Shown: positions 9,906 through 17,477 of the stretch, piece by piece
How the letters are laid out: each line of letters opens with the position of its first letter
How positions within the stretch are numbered: position 1 is the first letter of the stretch
DNA from: UBA6522 sp965205045
GTDB taxonomy: Bacteria; Pseudomonadota; Gammaproteobacteria; Steroidobacterales; Rariloculaceae
Length of the DNA: 64,000 bases
NCBI GenBank assembly: GCA_965205045.1
Contig: OZ242031.1
Span: 1,550,001 to 1,614,000 of the forward strand
Direction of reading: 5' to 3'
Notes under the pieces: generated by a model
What the model was told of the DNA's origin: nothing
Database searches by the model: none
Seen by the model: the letters and a program-made list of their open reading frames with translations, nothing else
Translations under genes and position numbers: made by a program

Positions 9906-9972
9906 CCTGTCGATCTAACCGCAATGTCTCCGGCACGTGGATTCGTATGAACGCTGGCTGCCGGGACACGGA

Positions 9973-11145
9973 ATGACGAAGAAATCACTCGCAATCGCTG
10001 CGCTTGTCCTGGCCGTCGCGGCTGTGTCGCTCGTGGCATTCCTGTGGAGCCGAGGCAGCGCCGTCGAGGTACAGATAGCGGCCCTGGCGCCGCGCAGCAT
10101 ACAGGCGTCGGTGCTGGCATCGGGCAACCTGGTGCACGAAGACGAGGTGCTGCTCACCACCGAAGTCATCGGCAGGGTCACCGGACTTTACGTCGAGGAA
10201 GGCGACCGCGTGTCGGCGGGACAGTTGCTGCTGCAGATCGACGACGAACTCTACCGGGCTGCGGTCGAACAGAACGAAGCCACCGTGCGGATGCAGGAGA
10301 TCGCCATCCAGCGTCAGCAGTTGCGGGCGGAGAACCTGCGCACCCAGTGGGAGCGTCAAAAGTCGCTGCACGAGCGCAATCTCATCGACGACGACAGTTT
10401 CGTTGTCGCGACCAACGAGCTGGGCGTCGCCGAAATCGACCTGCGATCGACCCGCGAATCCCTTTCGCAGGCCGTGGCGCAGCTCGAGCAGGCGGCGGAC
10501 CGCCTCAGCAAGACGCGGGTTGTCTCCCCCATCGGCGGGACCGTCACGTCGCTCGACATCAAGGTCGGCGAAACGGCGATTTCGAGCACCACGAATATCC
10601 CCGGTTCGAGCCTCATGACCATCGCGAATCCGGACAGTATCCATGCCGAAGTCAACGTGGATGAAGCGGACATCGCGAATGTCGCCGTCGGGCAGAAAGC
10701 CCGGATCGTCGCGATCGCGTATCCGGACCGGCCCATGGACGGTGTGATCGATTCCATCGCCGTGTCCGCCAAGGTGGCCGAAGGCGCGCAGGGATTGAGC
10801 TTCGCGGTCAAGATTCGCCTTCAGAAGACCCGCGGCATCGTGCTGCGGCCCGGCATGAGCTGTCGCGTGGAGATCTTTACCGATGTCATGGACGGAGTGC
10901 TGGCCGTGCCCATACAGGCAATTCTTGTGGAGGAGAACCGCGGCGAGAACCGGATCACCCATCACGTCTTCGAGTACGACGGCCGGACGGCGCGCAAGGT
11001 TGAGGTCCGGGTGGGCCTGTCGGACGATACCTGGCAGGCCCTCACCGGCGGCATGGACGAAGGCGACGAGGTCATTGTCGGACCCGACAGCGAACTGCGC
11101 AACCTGGAAGACGGGGACCGCGTGGTGGCCACGGCACCGGACTAG
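9973..11145 (+). CDS. HlyD/MacA-like periplasmic adaptor of an ABC efflux system
   Basis: 390-residue membrane-fusion protein linking an inner-membrane ABC transporter to an outer-membrane channel. The ATG at 9973 starts an N-terminal anchor (LAIAALVLAVAAVSLVAFLW). A lipoyl half-motif follows (GRVTGLYVEEGDRVSAGQLL), then a coiled-coil hairpin (about residues 95-170), the second lipoyl half (VVSPIGGTVTSLDIKVGE) and beta-barrel and membrane-proximal domains (RPGMSCRVEIFTD, PIQAILVEE). The FtsX-type permease starts about 90 bases downstream. The usual MacB ATPase is absent here, so the transporter must borrow one encoded elsewhere or be incomplete. Confidence 0.88.
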   Translation: MTKKSLAIAALVLAVAAVSLVAFLWSRGSAVEVQIAALAPRSIQASVLASGNLVHEDEVLLTTEVIGRVTGLYVEEGDRVSAGQLLLQIDDELYRAAVEQNEATVRMQEIAIQRQQLRAENLRTQWERQKSLHERNLIDDDSFVVATNELGVAEIDLRSTRESLSQAVAQLEQAADRLSKTRVVSPIGGTVTSLDIKVGETAISSTTNIPGSSLMTIANPDSIHAEVNVDEADIANVAVGQKARIVAIAYPDRPMDGVIDSIAVSAKVAEGAQGLSFAVKIRLQKTRGIVLRPGMSCRVEIFTDVMDGVLAVPIQAILVEENRGENRITHHVFEYDGRTARKVEVRVGLSDDTWQALTGGMDEGDEVIVGPDSELRNLEDGDRVVATAPD

Positions 11146-11234
11146 CGCCATGGCCCGCGGGACGCGCCCAGCCAGGAGCGGGCCTGCGGCCACCGATACG
11201 GCATCATGAGGTTGACGCAGCACTAGGCCGCCAC

Positions 11235-12485
11235 TTGTCAGACCCGCGAATTACAAACTGGTTCGTCGCCGTCGAAGCCGTGCGCGCCGCGCTTGGATCG
11301 ATCCGGGCGCACGCCCTGCGCAGTTTCCTCACCACGCTCGGCATCGTGATCGGCGTTGCGTCGATCATCGGAATGGTATCCATCATCCAGGGGCTGAGTT
11401 TCGCCATCGGCGAACAACTGCAGGGCCTCGGCAGCAACGGCATCACGGTGCAGTCGTATACCCCGGTGATCGACCGTCTGCAGGGCCGCCGCGCCCGGCT
11501 CACCCAGGAGGATCTCGATCTCATCGCCTACCGCGTGGACGGCATCGACTCGATCACGCCGATCATGTATTCGCAGTTCGGGCAGAGCCGGATCCGCTAC
11601 GGCTCCCAGACCGCCCTGGCGTTCGTGCTGGGGACGACCTACTCATTCCAGGATATTGGCCGGTACTACTCCCGCCATGGCCGATTCCTGTCCGACAGCG
11701 ACAACCGGACGCGCCGCCGCGTCGCGGTCATTGCCGAACAGACCCGGGAGGACCTGGGGTTGCCCGAAAACCCCGTGGGCGAGTTCATTCAGGTCAACGG
11801 GGAGTGGCTCAGGATCATCGGACTGCCGGAGCCCAAGGGCGAGATTCTCGGGCAACAGCTCGACAACCGCGTGATGATTCCATTCAGCACGATGGTCAGC
11901 ATGCTGGGAAACCGGAATTCCCCGGATATCCAGATTCAGTTGACGATCGCCGACCTGAACGGGATGGACACGGTGGTCCGGCTGATCGGGCGGCTGCTCA
12001 GAAACGCGCACGGCCTGTCGCCGGCAGACCCCGACGACTTCAGGATTCAGACGGCCGAGCAGCTCAGATCGACGTTCGATACGATCATCGACAACGTCAC
12101 GATCGCGATGGCGGGCATTGTCGGCATTTCCCTGCTGGTCGGCGGCATCGGGATCATGAACATCATGCTCGTGTCGGTGACCGAGCGAACGCGCGAGATA
12201 GGCATCTGCAAGGCGCTGGGCGCGACCCGGCAGCACATCCTGTTGCAGTTCCTGCTGGAGGCGCTCTTCCTGTGCCTGCTCGGCGGGCTGGCCGGGCTGA
12301 TGGCCGGGTACGGAATCGGAGCGTTCGCCGCCTCGGTCATCCCCGGGTTTCCGCCGGCGCATACGCCGCTGTGGTCCATCGCGCTGGCGCTCGGCTTCTC
12401 CCTGGCGGTGGGCATGATATTCGGCATTCTGCCCGCCGCGAAAGCCGCCAACCTGGACCCGATCGGCGCGCTGCGCTACGAGTAG
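11235..12485 (+). CDS. ABC transporter permease, MacB/FtsX type
   Basis: 416-residue permease with one N-terminal transmembrane helix (LRSFLTTLGIVIGVASIIGM), a large MacB-type periplasmic domain (about residues 50-270) and three C-terminal helices (ISLLVGGIGIMNIMLVSV onward) with the family signature TERTREIGICKALGATR. The start is TTG at 11235 with a weak ribosome site; the first helix fixes the N-terminus within a few codons. It probably forms a tripartite exporter with the adaptor just upstream. No nucleotide-binding domain is fused or adjacent, unlike canonical MacB. A second permease of this type lies at 36581-37789, also without an ATPase. Confidence 0.88.
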   Translation: MSDPRITNWFVAVEAVRAALGSIRAHALRSFLTTLGIVIGVASIIGMVSIIQGLSFAIGEQLQGLGSNGITVQSYTPVIDRLQGRRARLTQEDLDLIAYRVDGIDSITPIMYSQFGQSRIRYGSQTALAFVLGTTYSFQDIGRYYSRHGRFLSDSDNRTRRRVAVIAEQTREDLGLPENPVGEFIQVNGEWLRIIGLPEPKGEILGQQLDNRVMIPFSTMVSMLGNRNSPDIQIQLTIADLNGMDTVVRLIGRLLRNAHGLSPADPDDFRIQTAEQLRSTFDTIIDNVTIAMAGIVGISLLVGGIGIMNIMLVSVTERTREIGICKALGATRQHILLQFLLEALFLCLLGGLAGLMAGYGIGAFAASVIPGFPPAHTPLWSIALALGFSLAVGMIFGILPAAKAANLDPIGALRYE

Positions 12486-12495
12486 CCGCTCGGCC

Positions 12496-12981
12496 TCAAT
12501 CCTCCCGAACCATGGACACGTGCTCGATGCCGGCCTCCATGAAGACTTCGCCGACGGCCCGGAAACCGAATCGACCGTAGAACTCCTCCAGGTACGCCTG
12601 AGCGTTCATGCGGTAGCTCGAACAACCTCGTTCGCGCGCCAGCCGCACCAACAGACGCGTGACTTCGGAACCGATACCGTGGCCCCGCCAGGGCGCCCGA
12701 ACGGCGATGCGTTCCAGCTTGGCGTAGCCCGGCAGGCAACGAAGCCGGCCGGCGGCGACGGGCTCGCCATCGATCTCGCCCAGCACATGGGTCGCGGTGT
12801 CTTCGAATTCGTCGTGTTCGATGTCATAGGGCACGCCCTGCTCGCCGCAGAACACGACGCACCGCACCATGAATGCCTTGAGCCGGTCGTCCGGCGACTC
12901 CGCCACTTTTAATGAAACTTCCACGGGCAAGAGATTACCGGAATATCCAGGTTGAGTAATTTCCGTTCTCATCGGGGACAT
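12496..12981 (-). CDS. GNAT family N-acetyltransferase (ElaA-like)
   Basis: 161-residue GNAT protein predicted to transfer acetyl from acetyl-CoA to an amine. Core features are RCVVFCGEQGVPYDIEHDEFE near the N-terminus, AGRLRCLPGYAKLERIAV (strand 4) and the acetyl-CoA binding loop RAPWRGHGIGSEV, then EEFYGRFGFRAVGE. This order resembles ElaA-type proteins. It is convergent with the FtsX permease (11 bases apart). The start used is the ATG at 12981; an in-frame ATG at 12972 is also possible. Substrate unknown. Confidence 0.85.
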   Translation of the reverse strand: MSPMRTEITQPGYSGNLLPVEVSLKVAESPDDRLKAFMVRCVVFCGEQGVPYDIEHDEFEDTATHVLGEIDGEPVAAGRLRCLPGYAKLERIAVRAPWRGHGIGSEVTRLLVRLARERGCSSYRMNAQAYLEEFYGRFGFRAVGEVFMEAGIEHVSMVRED

Positions 12982-13181
12982 CCACAGCTAGGAATTTACC
13001 GGGATGGGCCCGGCCTGCATGTGCGCGCAGCCAATACCCAACCGCCAGCTTGCCGGAAATCGCGCGCGGCGCCGCGCCCGCCGTAACCTCCGCAAACCGG
13101 CAACCGCCAGTGGTCGCCGGGGCGGGCCGGACTTGCCTCATGTACCATGTCGCCGGAACCTGTCTCGGGAAAGCATCGCCA

Positions 13182-14708
13182 ATGAACGGCAAGAAAACCG
13201 AACCCGCTCCGGCCGACCGTCTCTCCCAACCGCTGGAGATCCCCTCCATGACGCCCGCGAGCCTGCTCCGCAAGTTCGGGCCGGGCATGATCCTGATGAT
13301 GACCGGAATCGGCACGAGCCACCTGGTGACCGCTCCGGTGGCCGGCGGGCGATTCGGCTATGCGCTGCTGTGGTGCATCCCCATCGCCTACATCTTCAAG
13401 TACTACGGCTTCGAGATGGCGTTCCGCTTCACCCACGCCACCGGACGCGGCATTCTGGACGCCTATTCCACCGCCTGGAAGAAGATCCCGGTGTGGTACG
13501 TGCTGATCACCGCGGTCATCCAGGCGGCCGTCGGCCAGGCCGGGCGCCTGGTGGCCAGCGCCGCGGTGGTCTACTACTTTTTCCGGCAGTACCTGGGCTG
13601 GGACATTCCGGGACTCGGCGACGACGCCGAACTCTCGTTCTACGCGCTGCTGCTGGGGATCGTTTCAGTGGCCATCATCCTGGGTGGAAAATACGGGGCG
13701 GTGGAACTGGTGACCAAGATCACCGCTGGCATCCTTATCGTCTGCAGCGTCGGCGTCTACCTGGTCAACCCCGCGCCGGTGGGCGAGTTCGTGCACTTCT
13801 TCCAACTGGACACGCCCGAGGGGTCCTGGCTGATCATCGCCTCCTTCCTGGGGCTGCTGCCCACCGGGATCGACGTTTCGCTCCTGGCTTCGGAGTGGGG
13901 CAAGGCCAAGAACACGGGCATGGGCCGGATCCGGGACGAACTCGAAGCGCGGGGCATGGCCGCGCGCTTCGACACGTTTACCAGCGCCAAGGAAGACCTG
14001 GCCGTGGACACCTCGCGGATGCCCGGACACGCCCGGGAGTATTGTCGGCGGTGGTTCAAGATCGGCTTGTGGGATTTCCGGGTCGGGCACGTGATCTCCT
14101 TCATCCTGGCATGCGTTTTCATGCTGCTGGCGGCGGTGTGGCTGTTCCCGAGCGAGATCCAGGGCAATGCCGTGATGGGCGAGATCGCCCGAATATTCAC
14201 CGACAGCGTCGGTCCCGGGATGATGCTCGTCTTTCTTGCGGGCGCGATGGCGGCCACCTACTCCACCGCCTTCAACTACTTCGATGGCAGGCCCAGGCTC
14301 GTCGGCGCCTGCTGCCGGAACCTCTTCCCGGCCACGGCGGCACTGCCCGGAACGGCCAGGAATGACCTCGGAACCGAGCATCGCACCCGCTGGTACTCCG
14401 AGTACAACATCTACCGCCTCACCATGCTGTTCTCGCTGGTGACCGCGGTGGCGATCATCGCGGGTGTGCCCCGCCCGGTTTTTCTGGTGCTGGTAGCTTC
14501 CGCGCTGGCGTATTTCGTCGCGCCGGTGATCTTTTTCCTCAACCTCTACTACTGCTTCACCGTCATCCCGAAGGACGACAAGGTCTTCTATCCGTCGACG
14601 TTCGCCAAGTGGTTCGGCTGGCTGAGCCTGGCGGTGTTCACGGGGATGTCGCTGGTGCTGATCTGGCAGCAACTCGTACCCCGGGTAGCCGGCGCATTCG
14701 GTGGATAG
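13182..14708 (+). CDS. Nramp-family membrane transporter lacking canonical metal-site motifs
   Basis: 508-residue polytopic protein with about 11-12 transmembrane helices of the Nramp/APC fold. Helix 1 reads FGPGMILMMTGIGTSHLVTA followed by GGRFGYALLW, which aligns with Nramp helix 1, but the metal-binding DPGN is replaced by GTSH. In helix 6 the usual MPH region reads LGLLPTGIDVSLLASEWG. The classical divalent metal site is therefore missing and the substrate may not be Mn/Fe. A charged cytoplasmic insert (about residues 245-295) is also atypical. The start is ATG at 13182; an upstream in-frame ATG at 13140 is less likely. It stands alone on the plus strand. Confidence 0.8.
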   Translation: MNGKKTEPAPADRLSQPLEIPSMTPASLLRKFGPGMILMMTGIGTSHLVTAPVAGGRFGYALLWCIPIAYIFKYYGFEMAFRFTHATGRGILDAYSTAWKKIPVWYVLITAVIQAAVGQAGRLVASAAVVYYFFRQYLGWDIPGLGDDAELSFYALLLGIVSVAIILGGKYGAVELVTKITAGILIVCSVGVYLVNPAPVGEFVHFFQLDTPEGSWLIIASFLGLLPTGIDVSLLASEWGKAKNTGMGRIRDELEARGMAARFDTFTSAKEDLAVDTSRMPGHAREYCRRWFKIGLWDFRVGHVISFILACVFMLLAAVWLFPSEIQGNAVMGEIARIFTDSVGPGMMLVFLAGAMAATYSTAFNYFDGRPRLVGACCRNLFPATAALPGTARNDLGTEHRTRWYSEYNIYRLTMLFSLVTAVAIIAGVPRPVFLVLVASALAYFVAPVIFFLNLYYCFTVIPKDDKVFYPSTFAKWFGWLSLAVFTGMSLVLIWQQLVPRVAGAFGG

Positions 14709-14859
14709 GCGCCGGGGGGCACGGAACCACGATGGAAACCGCCTGCTCGCCGACCACGGCCAATCGCCGACCGGGGCGTGCGTGCGCGATGCAAGCCATC
14801 CATCGTCTGGCCTTGCCGAGCGGCCGGCGCGGGCGCCGGAAAATCGAGAGCATTCACAC

Positions 14860-15589
14860 GTGACAACCGTTCAGCCCATCATCGGCTTGGCGGTGCTGAT
14901 CGCCGCGGCATGGTGCCTGGGCGCGAACCGCAGGGTGTTTCCCTGGAGGCTCGTCGCCGCCGGACTGGCGGTCCAGATCCTGGCCGCAGTGATACTGATC
15001 CGGATGCCGGGCTCGCAGATCGTCTTCGTCTGGATCAACTACGGCGTACTCGCGCTGCAACAGGCTACCGAAGCGGGCACGTCGCTGGTATTCGGCTTTC
15101 TCGGCGGCGCGCCGCTGCCGTTCGAGGAGAGCTATCCCGGCGCTGCCTTCGTGCTCGCCTTTCGCGCGCTGCCGCTGGTGCTGGTGGTCAGCGCGCTCTC
15201 CGCGCTGCTGTATCACTGGCGCGTCCCTCACGCTGCAGCGTATCCTGGGCTGGGTCCTGGCCCCGGTCGCCTGGCTCATCGGTGTGCCCTGGGCCGAGGC
15301 CACCAGCGCCGGCCAACTTCTCGGCAGCAAGATCGTCCTGAACGAACTGGTCGCATTTCTCGACATGACCCGGCTGGACCCGGGCGAACTCGGCGCCCGC
15401 AGCCGCCTGATTCTGGCCTACGCCATGTGCGGGTTCGCCAACTTCGGCGGTCTCGGCATCATGCTCGGCGGTCTCGGCGCCCTCGTCCCGTCACGGCGCA
15501 GGGAGGTTCTCGAACTCGGAATCAAGTCCCTGGTCGCCGGTAACGTCGCCACGCTCATGACCGGTGCGGTGGCGGCGTTGGTGGCCTGA
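14860..15589 (+). pseudogene. CNT (NupC-like) nucleoside transporter, internally deleted and frameshifted
   Basis: Concentrative nucleoside transporter remnant. From the GTG at 14860 about 123 residues match the CNT N-terminal half (LVFGFLGGAPLPFEE, AFVLAFRALPLVLVVSALSALLYHW). Just after position 15226 the reading frame changes, and the C-terminal part resumes in another frame (RILGWVLAPVAWLIGVPW, SKIVLNELVAF, YAMCGFANFGGLGIMLGG) to the stop at 15589. Only about 240 of the usual 400 residues remain; the central scaffold with the nucleoside-binding helices is gone. A single deletion that is not a multiple of three explains the structure. Confidence 0.82.
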
Positions 15590-15614
15590 ATGCAAATTCT
15601 CGTGCGGACAGCCT

Positions 15615-15707
15615 TGTATGGAGCATCCGTAACCTGTTGATTTGATTTCCGATAATTCGTCCTCGACAGCGGGGTGGCGTGCCGCCGTGGATTGCTTGGT
15701 GAAAGTG
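15615..15707. repeat. Diverged dispersed intergenic repeat, copy A
   Basis: This stretch aligns with 27166-27263 over about 95 bases, sharing TGTATGGA, GTAAC, TTGATT and the well conserved CGACAGCGGGG block followed by GGCG. Both copies sit between genes just beside decayed DNA. What they are is unknown; a remnant of a non-coding mobile element or a conserved recombination target is possible. Confidence 0.5.
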
Positions 15708-15751
15708 TTCGCAGCGTTGCAACAGAGAACATGAAGCAAGGCTGGATCCCC

Positions 15752-15780
15752 TTGACATCATTCCATATAAGGAATATATA
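15752..15780 (+). promoter_or_regulatory. higBA promoter with internal palindromic operator
   Basis: TTGACA (15752-15757) and TATATA (15775-15780) are separated by exactly 17 bases. Between them lies a palindrome ATTCC-ATATAA-GGAAT (15760-15775), well placed for autorepression by the HigA-type antitoxin. Transcription should start at about 15786-15788, essentially at the ATG of the toxin gene, so the message is predicted to be leaderless. Confidence 0.65.
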
Positions 15781-15785
15781 GACTA

Positions 15786-16148
15786 ATGAGCTGGAATGTC
15801 GAGTACACCGACGAGTTCGGGGATTGGTGGATCGAGCTTGCGCAAAGTGAACAGGAAGACATAACCGCAGTGGTTGAATTGCTGGCAGAACAGGGACCTG
15901 AACTTCGATTTCCCTACTCGTCCGGCTTGGCGGACTCACGCCACAGTCATATGCGCGAGCTTCGTATCCAGAGCAGCGGCAAACCTATCCGCCTATTTTA
16001 TGCCTTCGACCCGAGACGAACGGCAATTCTGCTGATCGGCGGCGACAAGACCGGGGACAACCGATTCTACAAGCGGTTCGTGCCGCTGGCCGACAAGCTC
16101 TACGATGTGCATTTGAAAGAACTGAGAGAGGAAGGGTTGGTCGAATGA
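15786..16148 (+). CDS. higB: HigB-like (RelE superfamily, DUF891) toxin
   Basis: 120-residue toxin of the RelE/HigB superfamily, expected to be a ribosome-dependent mRNA interferase. Family marks are an N-terminal VEYTDEFGDWW, an ELLAEQGPEL helix, the strand HMRELRIQ and PIRLFYAFDPRRTAILLIGG DKTG in the Gp49-like fold, with C-terminal FYKRFVPLADKLYD. The toxin comes first, as is usual for higBA, and its stop overlaps the antitoxin start (ATGA). There is no clear ribosome site, consistent with a leaderless transcript from the promoter immediately upstream. Confidence 0.88.
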   Translation: MSWNVEYTDEFGDWWIELAQSEQEDITAVVELLAEQGPELRFPYSSGLADSRHSHMRELRIQSSGKPIRLFYAFDPRRTAILLIGGDKTGDNRFYKRFVPLADKLYDVHLKELREEGLVE

Positions 16149-16492
16149 GCGGACGGCATGCTTTCGATGAGTTGACAAAGGACTTCGCGCCTGAGCGCCG
16201 CGCGCGTGTCGATGTTCGCAAGTCCGAGCTTCGCGCGGCGATGCCCCTTCATGAGTTGCGGCAGGCGCGGGCAATGACCCAGAAGGCGGTTGGCGCGGCT
16301 CTGGAGGTCAATCAGCCAGCAGTCGCCAAGTTGGAGCGGCGGACGGACATGTACGTCTCCAACCTTCGCTCGTACATCGAGGCCATGGGCGGACGATTGA
16401 ACATTGTCGCCAAATTCTCGCAGGGTAGCGTCATCATCACCAATTTCTCCGACCCAGGAGAAGAAAGTAAAGACCCACTGTCCGAAACGTGA
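16145..16492 (+). CDS. higA: HigA-like XRE antitoxin
   Basis: 115-residue antitoxin with a helix-turn-helix of the XRE/Cro type: LHELRQARAMTQKAVGAAL, then EVNQPAVAKLERRTDMYVSN and LRSYIEAMGGRL. It should bind the HigB toxin and repress the operon by binding the palindrome between the -35 and -10 boxes. The ATG overlaps the toxin stop by 4 bases, giving translational coupling. Confidence 0.88.
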   Translation: MSGRHAFDELTKDFAPERRARVDVRKSELRAAMPLHELRQARAMTQKAVGAALEVNQPAVAKLERRTDMYVSNLRSYIEAMGGRLNIVAKFSQGSVIITNFSDPGEESKDPLSET

Positions 16493-16584
16493 TCCAGTTG
16501 CCGAGAGGAAAATCAACTCCCAGCCGATTTTGATCGCTGAGCATTGCACATCCGCTCTGCTCGCCTTTCTTGTAGAGCCGATAC

Positions 16585-16635
16585 TTGACGGGCAGCTCTG
16601 CAGAAAGATAATACCATTCTGCCACAGTGGTATTA
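16585..16635 (+). promoter_or_regulatory. vapBC promoter and perfect inverted-repeat operator
   Basis: A -35 box TTGACG (16585-16590) is followed after 16-18 bases by a -10 region (GATAAT/TAATAC, 16607-16614). The -10 is embedded in a perfect 8-base inverted repeat TAATACCA (16609-16616) and TGGTATTA (16628-16635), spaced by 11 bases. This is the expected position for a ribbon-helix-helix antitoxin operator. The repeat ends 12 bases before the antitoxin start. Confidence 0.65.
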
Positions 16636-16647
16636 CCCGGAGACGCC

Positions 16648-16887
16648 ATGACAACGGTTTCGCTGAAATTGCCCGATCCTCTTGCCTTGCGGCTGGCCCA
16701 GACGGCCAAGAGCCGCAGCACGAGCAAATCCGCCGTGATCCGGGACGCGCTGGAGGCCTACTTGTCCGGGATTGAGACCCATACGCAAGGGTCTGCATTG
16801 TCGCTCGCCCGCGATGTCCAGGGAATGCTGTCGGGCCCGGAAGATCTCTCGACCAACAAGAACTACCTGAGAAATTTCGGTCGTTGA
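16648..16887 (+). CDS. VapB-like ribbon-helix-helix antitoxin
   Basis: 79-residue CopG/RHH-type antitoxin. MTTVSLKLPDPLALRLAQT forms the DNA-binding strand and first helix; SRSTSKSAVIRDALEAYL is the second helix. The ATG at 16648 is preferred because GGAGA lies just upstream. The C-terminal tail (SGPEDLSTNKNYLRNFG) is the usual toxin-wrapping segment. Its TGA overlaps the TTG start of the PIN gene (TTGA), as in the second VapBC pair at 46841. Confidence 0.85.
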   Translation: MTTVSLKLPDPLALRLAQTAKSRSTSKSAVIRDALEAYLSGIETHTQGSALSLARDVQGMLSGPEDLSTNKNYLRNFGR

Positions 16888-17115
16888 GCCTGATTCTCGA
16901 TACGGGGCCTCTCGTGGCGTTGCTGAATCGCCGCGACAGACATCACGACTGGGCATCGGAACAGTGGTCGCATGCCGCTCCACCCTTCCTGACCTGCGAA
17001 CCGGTCATCGCCGAGGCGTGCTTCCTGGTGCAGCCGTTCGCCGGCGCGCAGACGGCCGTGCTCGATCTGATAACGCGAGGGATTCTGGACCTGTCGTTTC
17101 AAGTAGGCGAACTCG
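16884..17115 (+). pseudogene. VapC PIN-domain toxin, 3' truncated and fused to NTPase debris
   Basis: PIN-domain ribonuclease toxin fragment. The TTG start overlaps the antitoxin stop. SLILDTGPLVALLNRRDRHH carries the first catalytic Asp, and TCEPVIAEACFLV the conserved Glu. The domain matches VapC to about SFQVGE (17115), then switches to unrelated protein sequence (about GDADTWTRVAF onward). The third and fourth acidic residues of the PIN site are lost, so the toxin should be inactive. The frame stays open through the joined sequence to a stop at 17477. Confidence 0.7.
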
Positions 17116-17366
17116 TAGTAGCGCACAAGGGAGATGCAGACACATGGACTCGCGTCGCGTTTATTTTGGGGGCCAATGGACACCCCCAGCTTACACACGC
17201 GTTCATAACTGGAATGGCAGCCCAGAATTGGCCTCACCATAAAATTGGAGACATTATTGCTGACGGTCTGTCTACAACGGATATCGACGCAACACGCACG
17301 ATGGCGCGTCGCAATCTGACTTCCGCCGTTCCGGATGATACCCGATCCCTTCTTTATCGACTCAGT

Positions 17367-17477
17367 CTAGTACGCCTTCCACCTGATAGTTTCGGATGCA
17401 AGCTGCCACCTTCGATACGCGTTATCTGCTTTGGCGAATTTCAATTATCCGAAAATATCTTGTTGACGGTGTACTAG
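17367..17477. mobile_element. MITE-like element flanked by CTAG
   Basis: A 103-base non-coding element (17371-17473) lies between two CTAG copies. Its ends are imperfect inverted repeats: the left end (CTAGTACGCCTTCCACCTGA...) and the reverse complement of the right end agree at 25 of 31 positions, both continuing to TTTCGGAT. Removing it together with one CTAG restores the NTPase frame on the left side. It encodes nothing and would need a transposase in trans, plausibly IS630- or IS5-like given the CTAG target. Confidence 0.65.
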
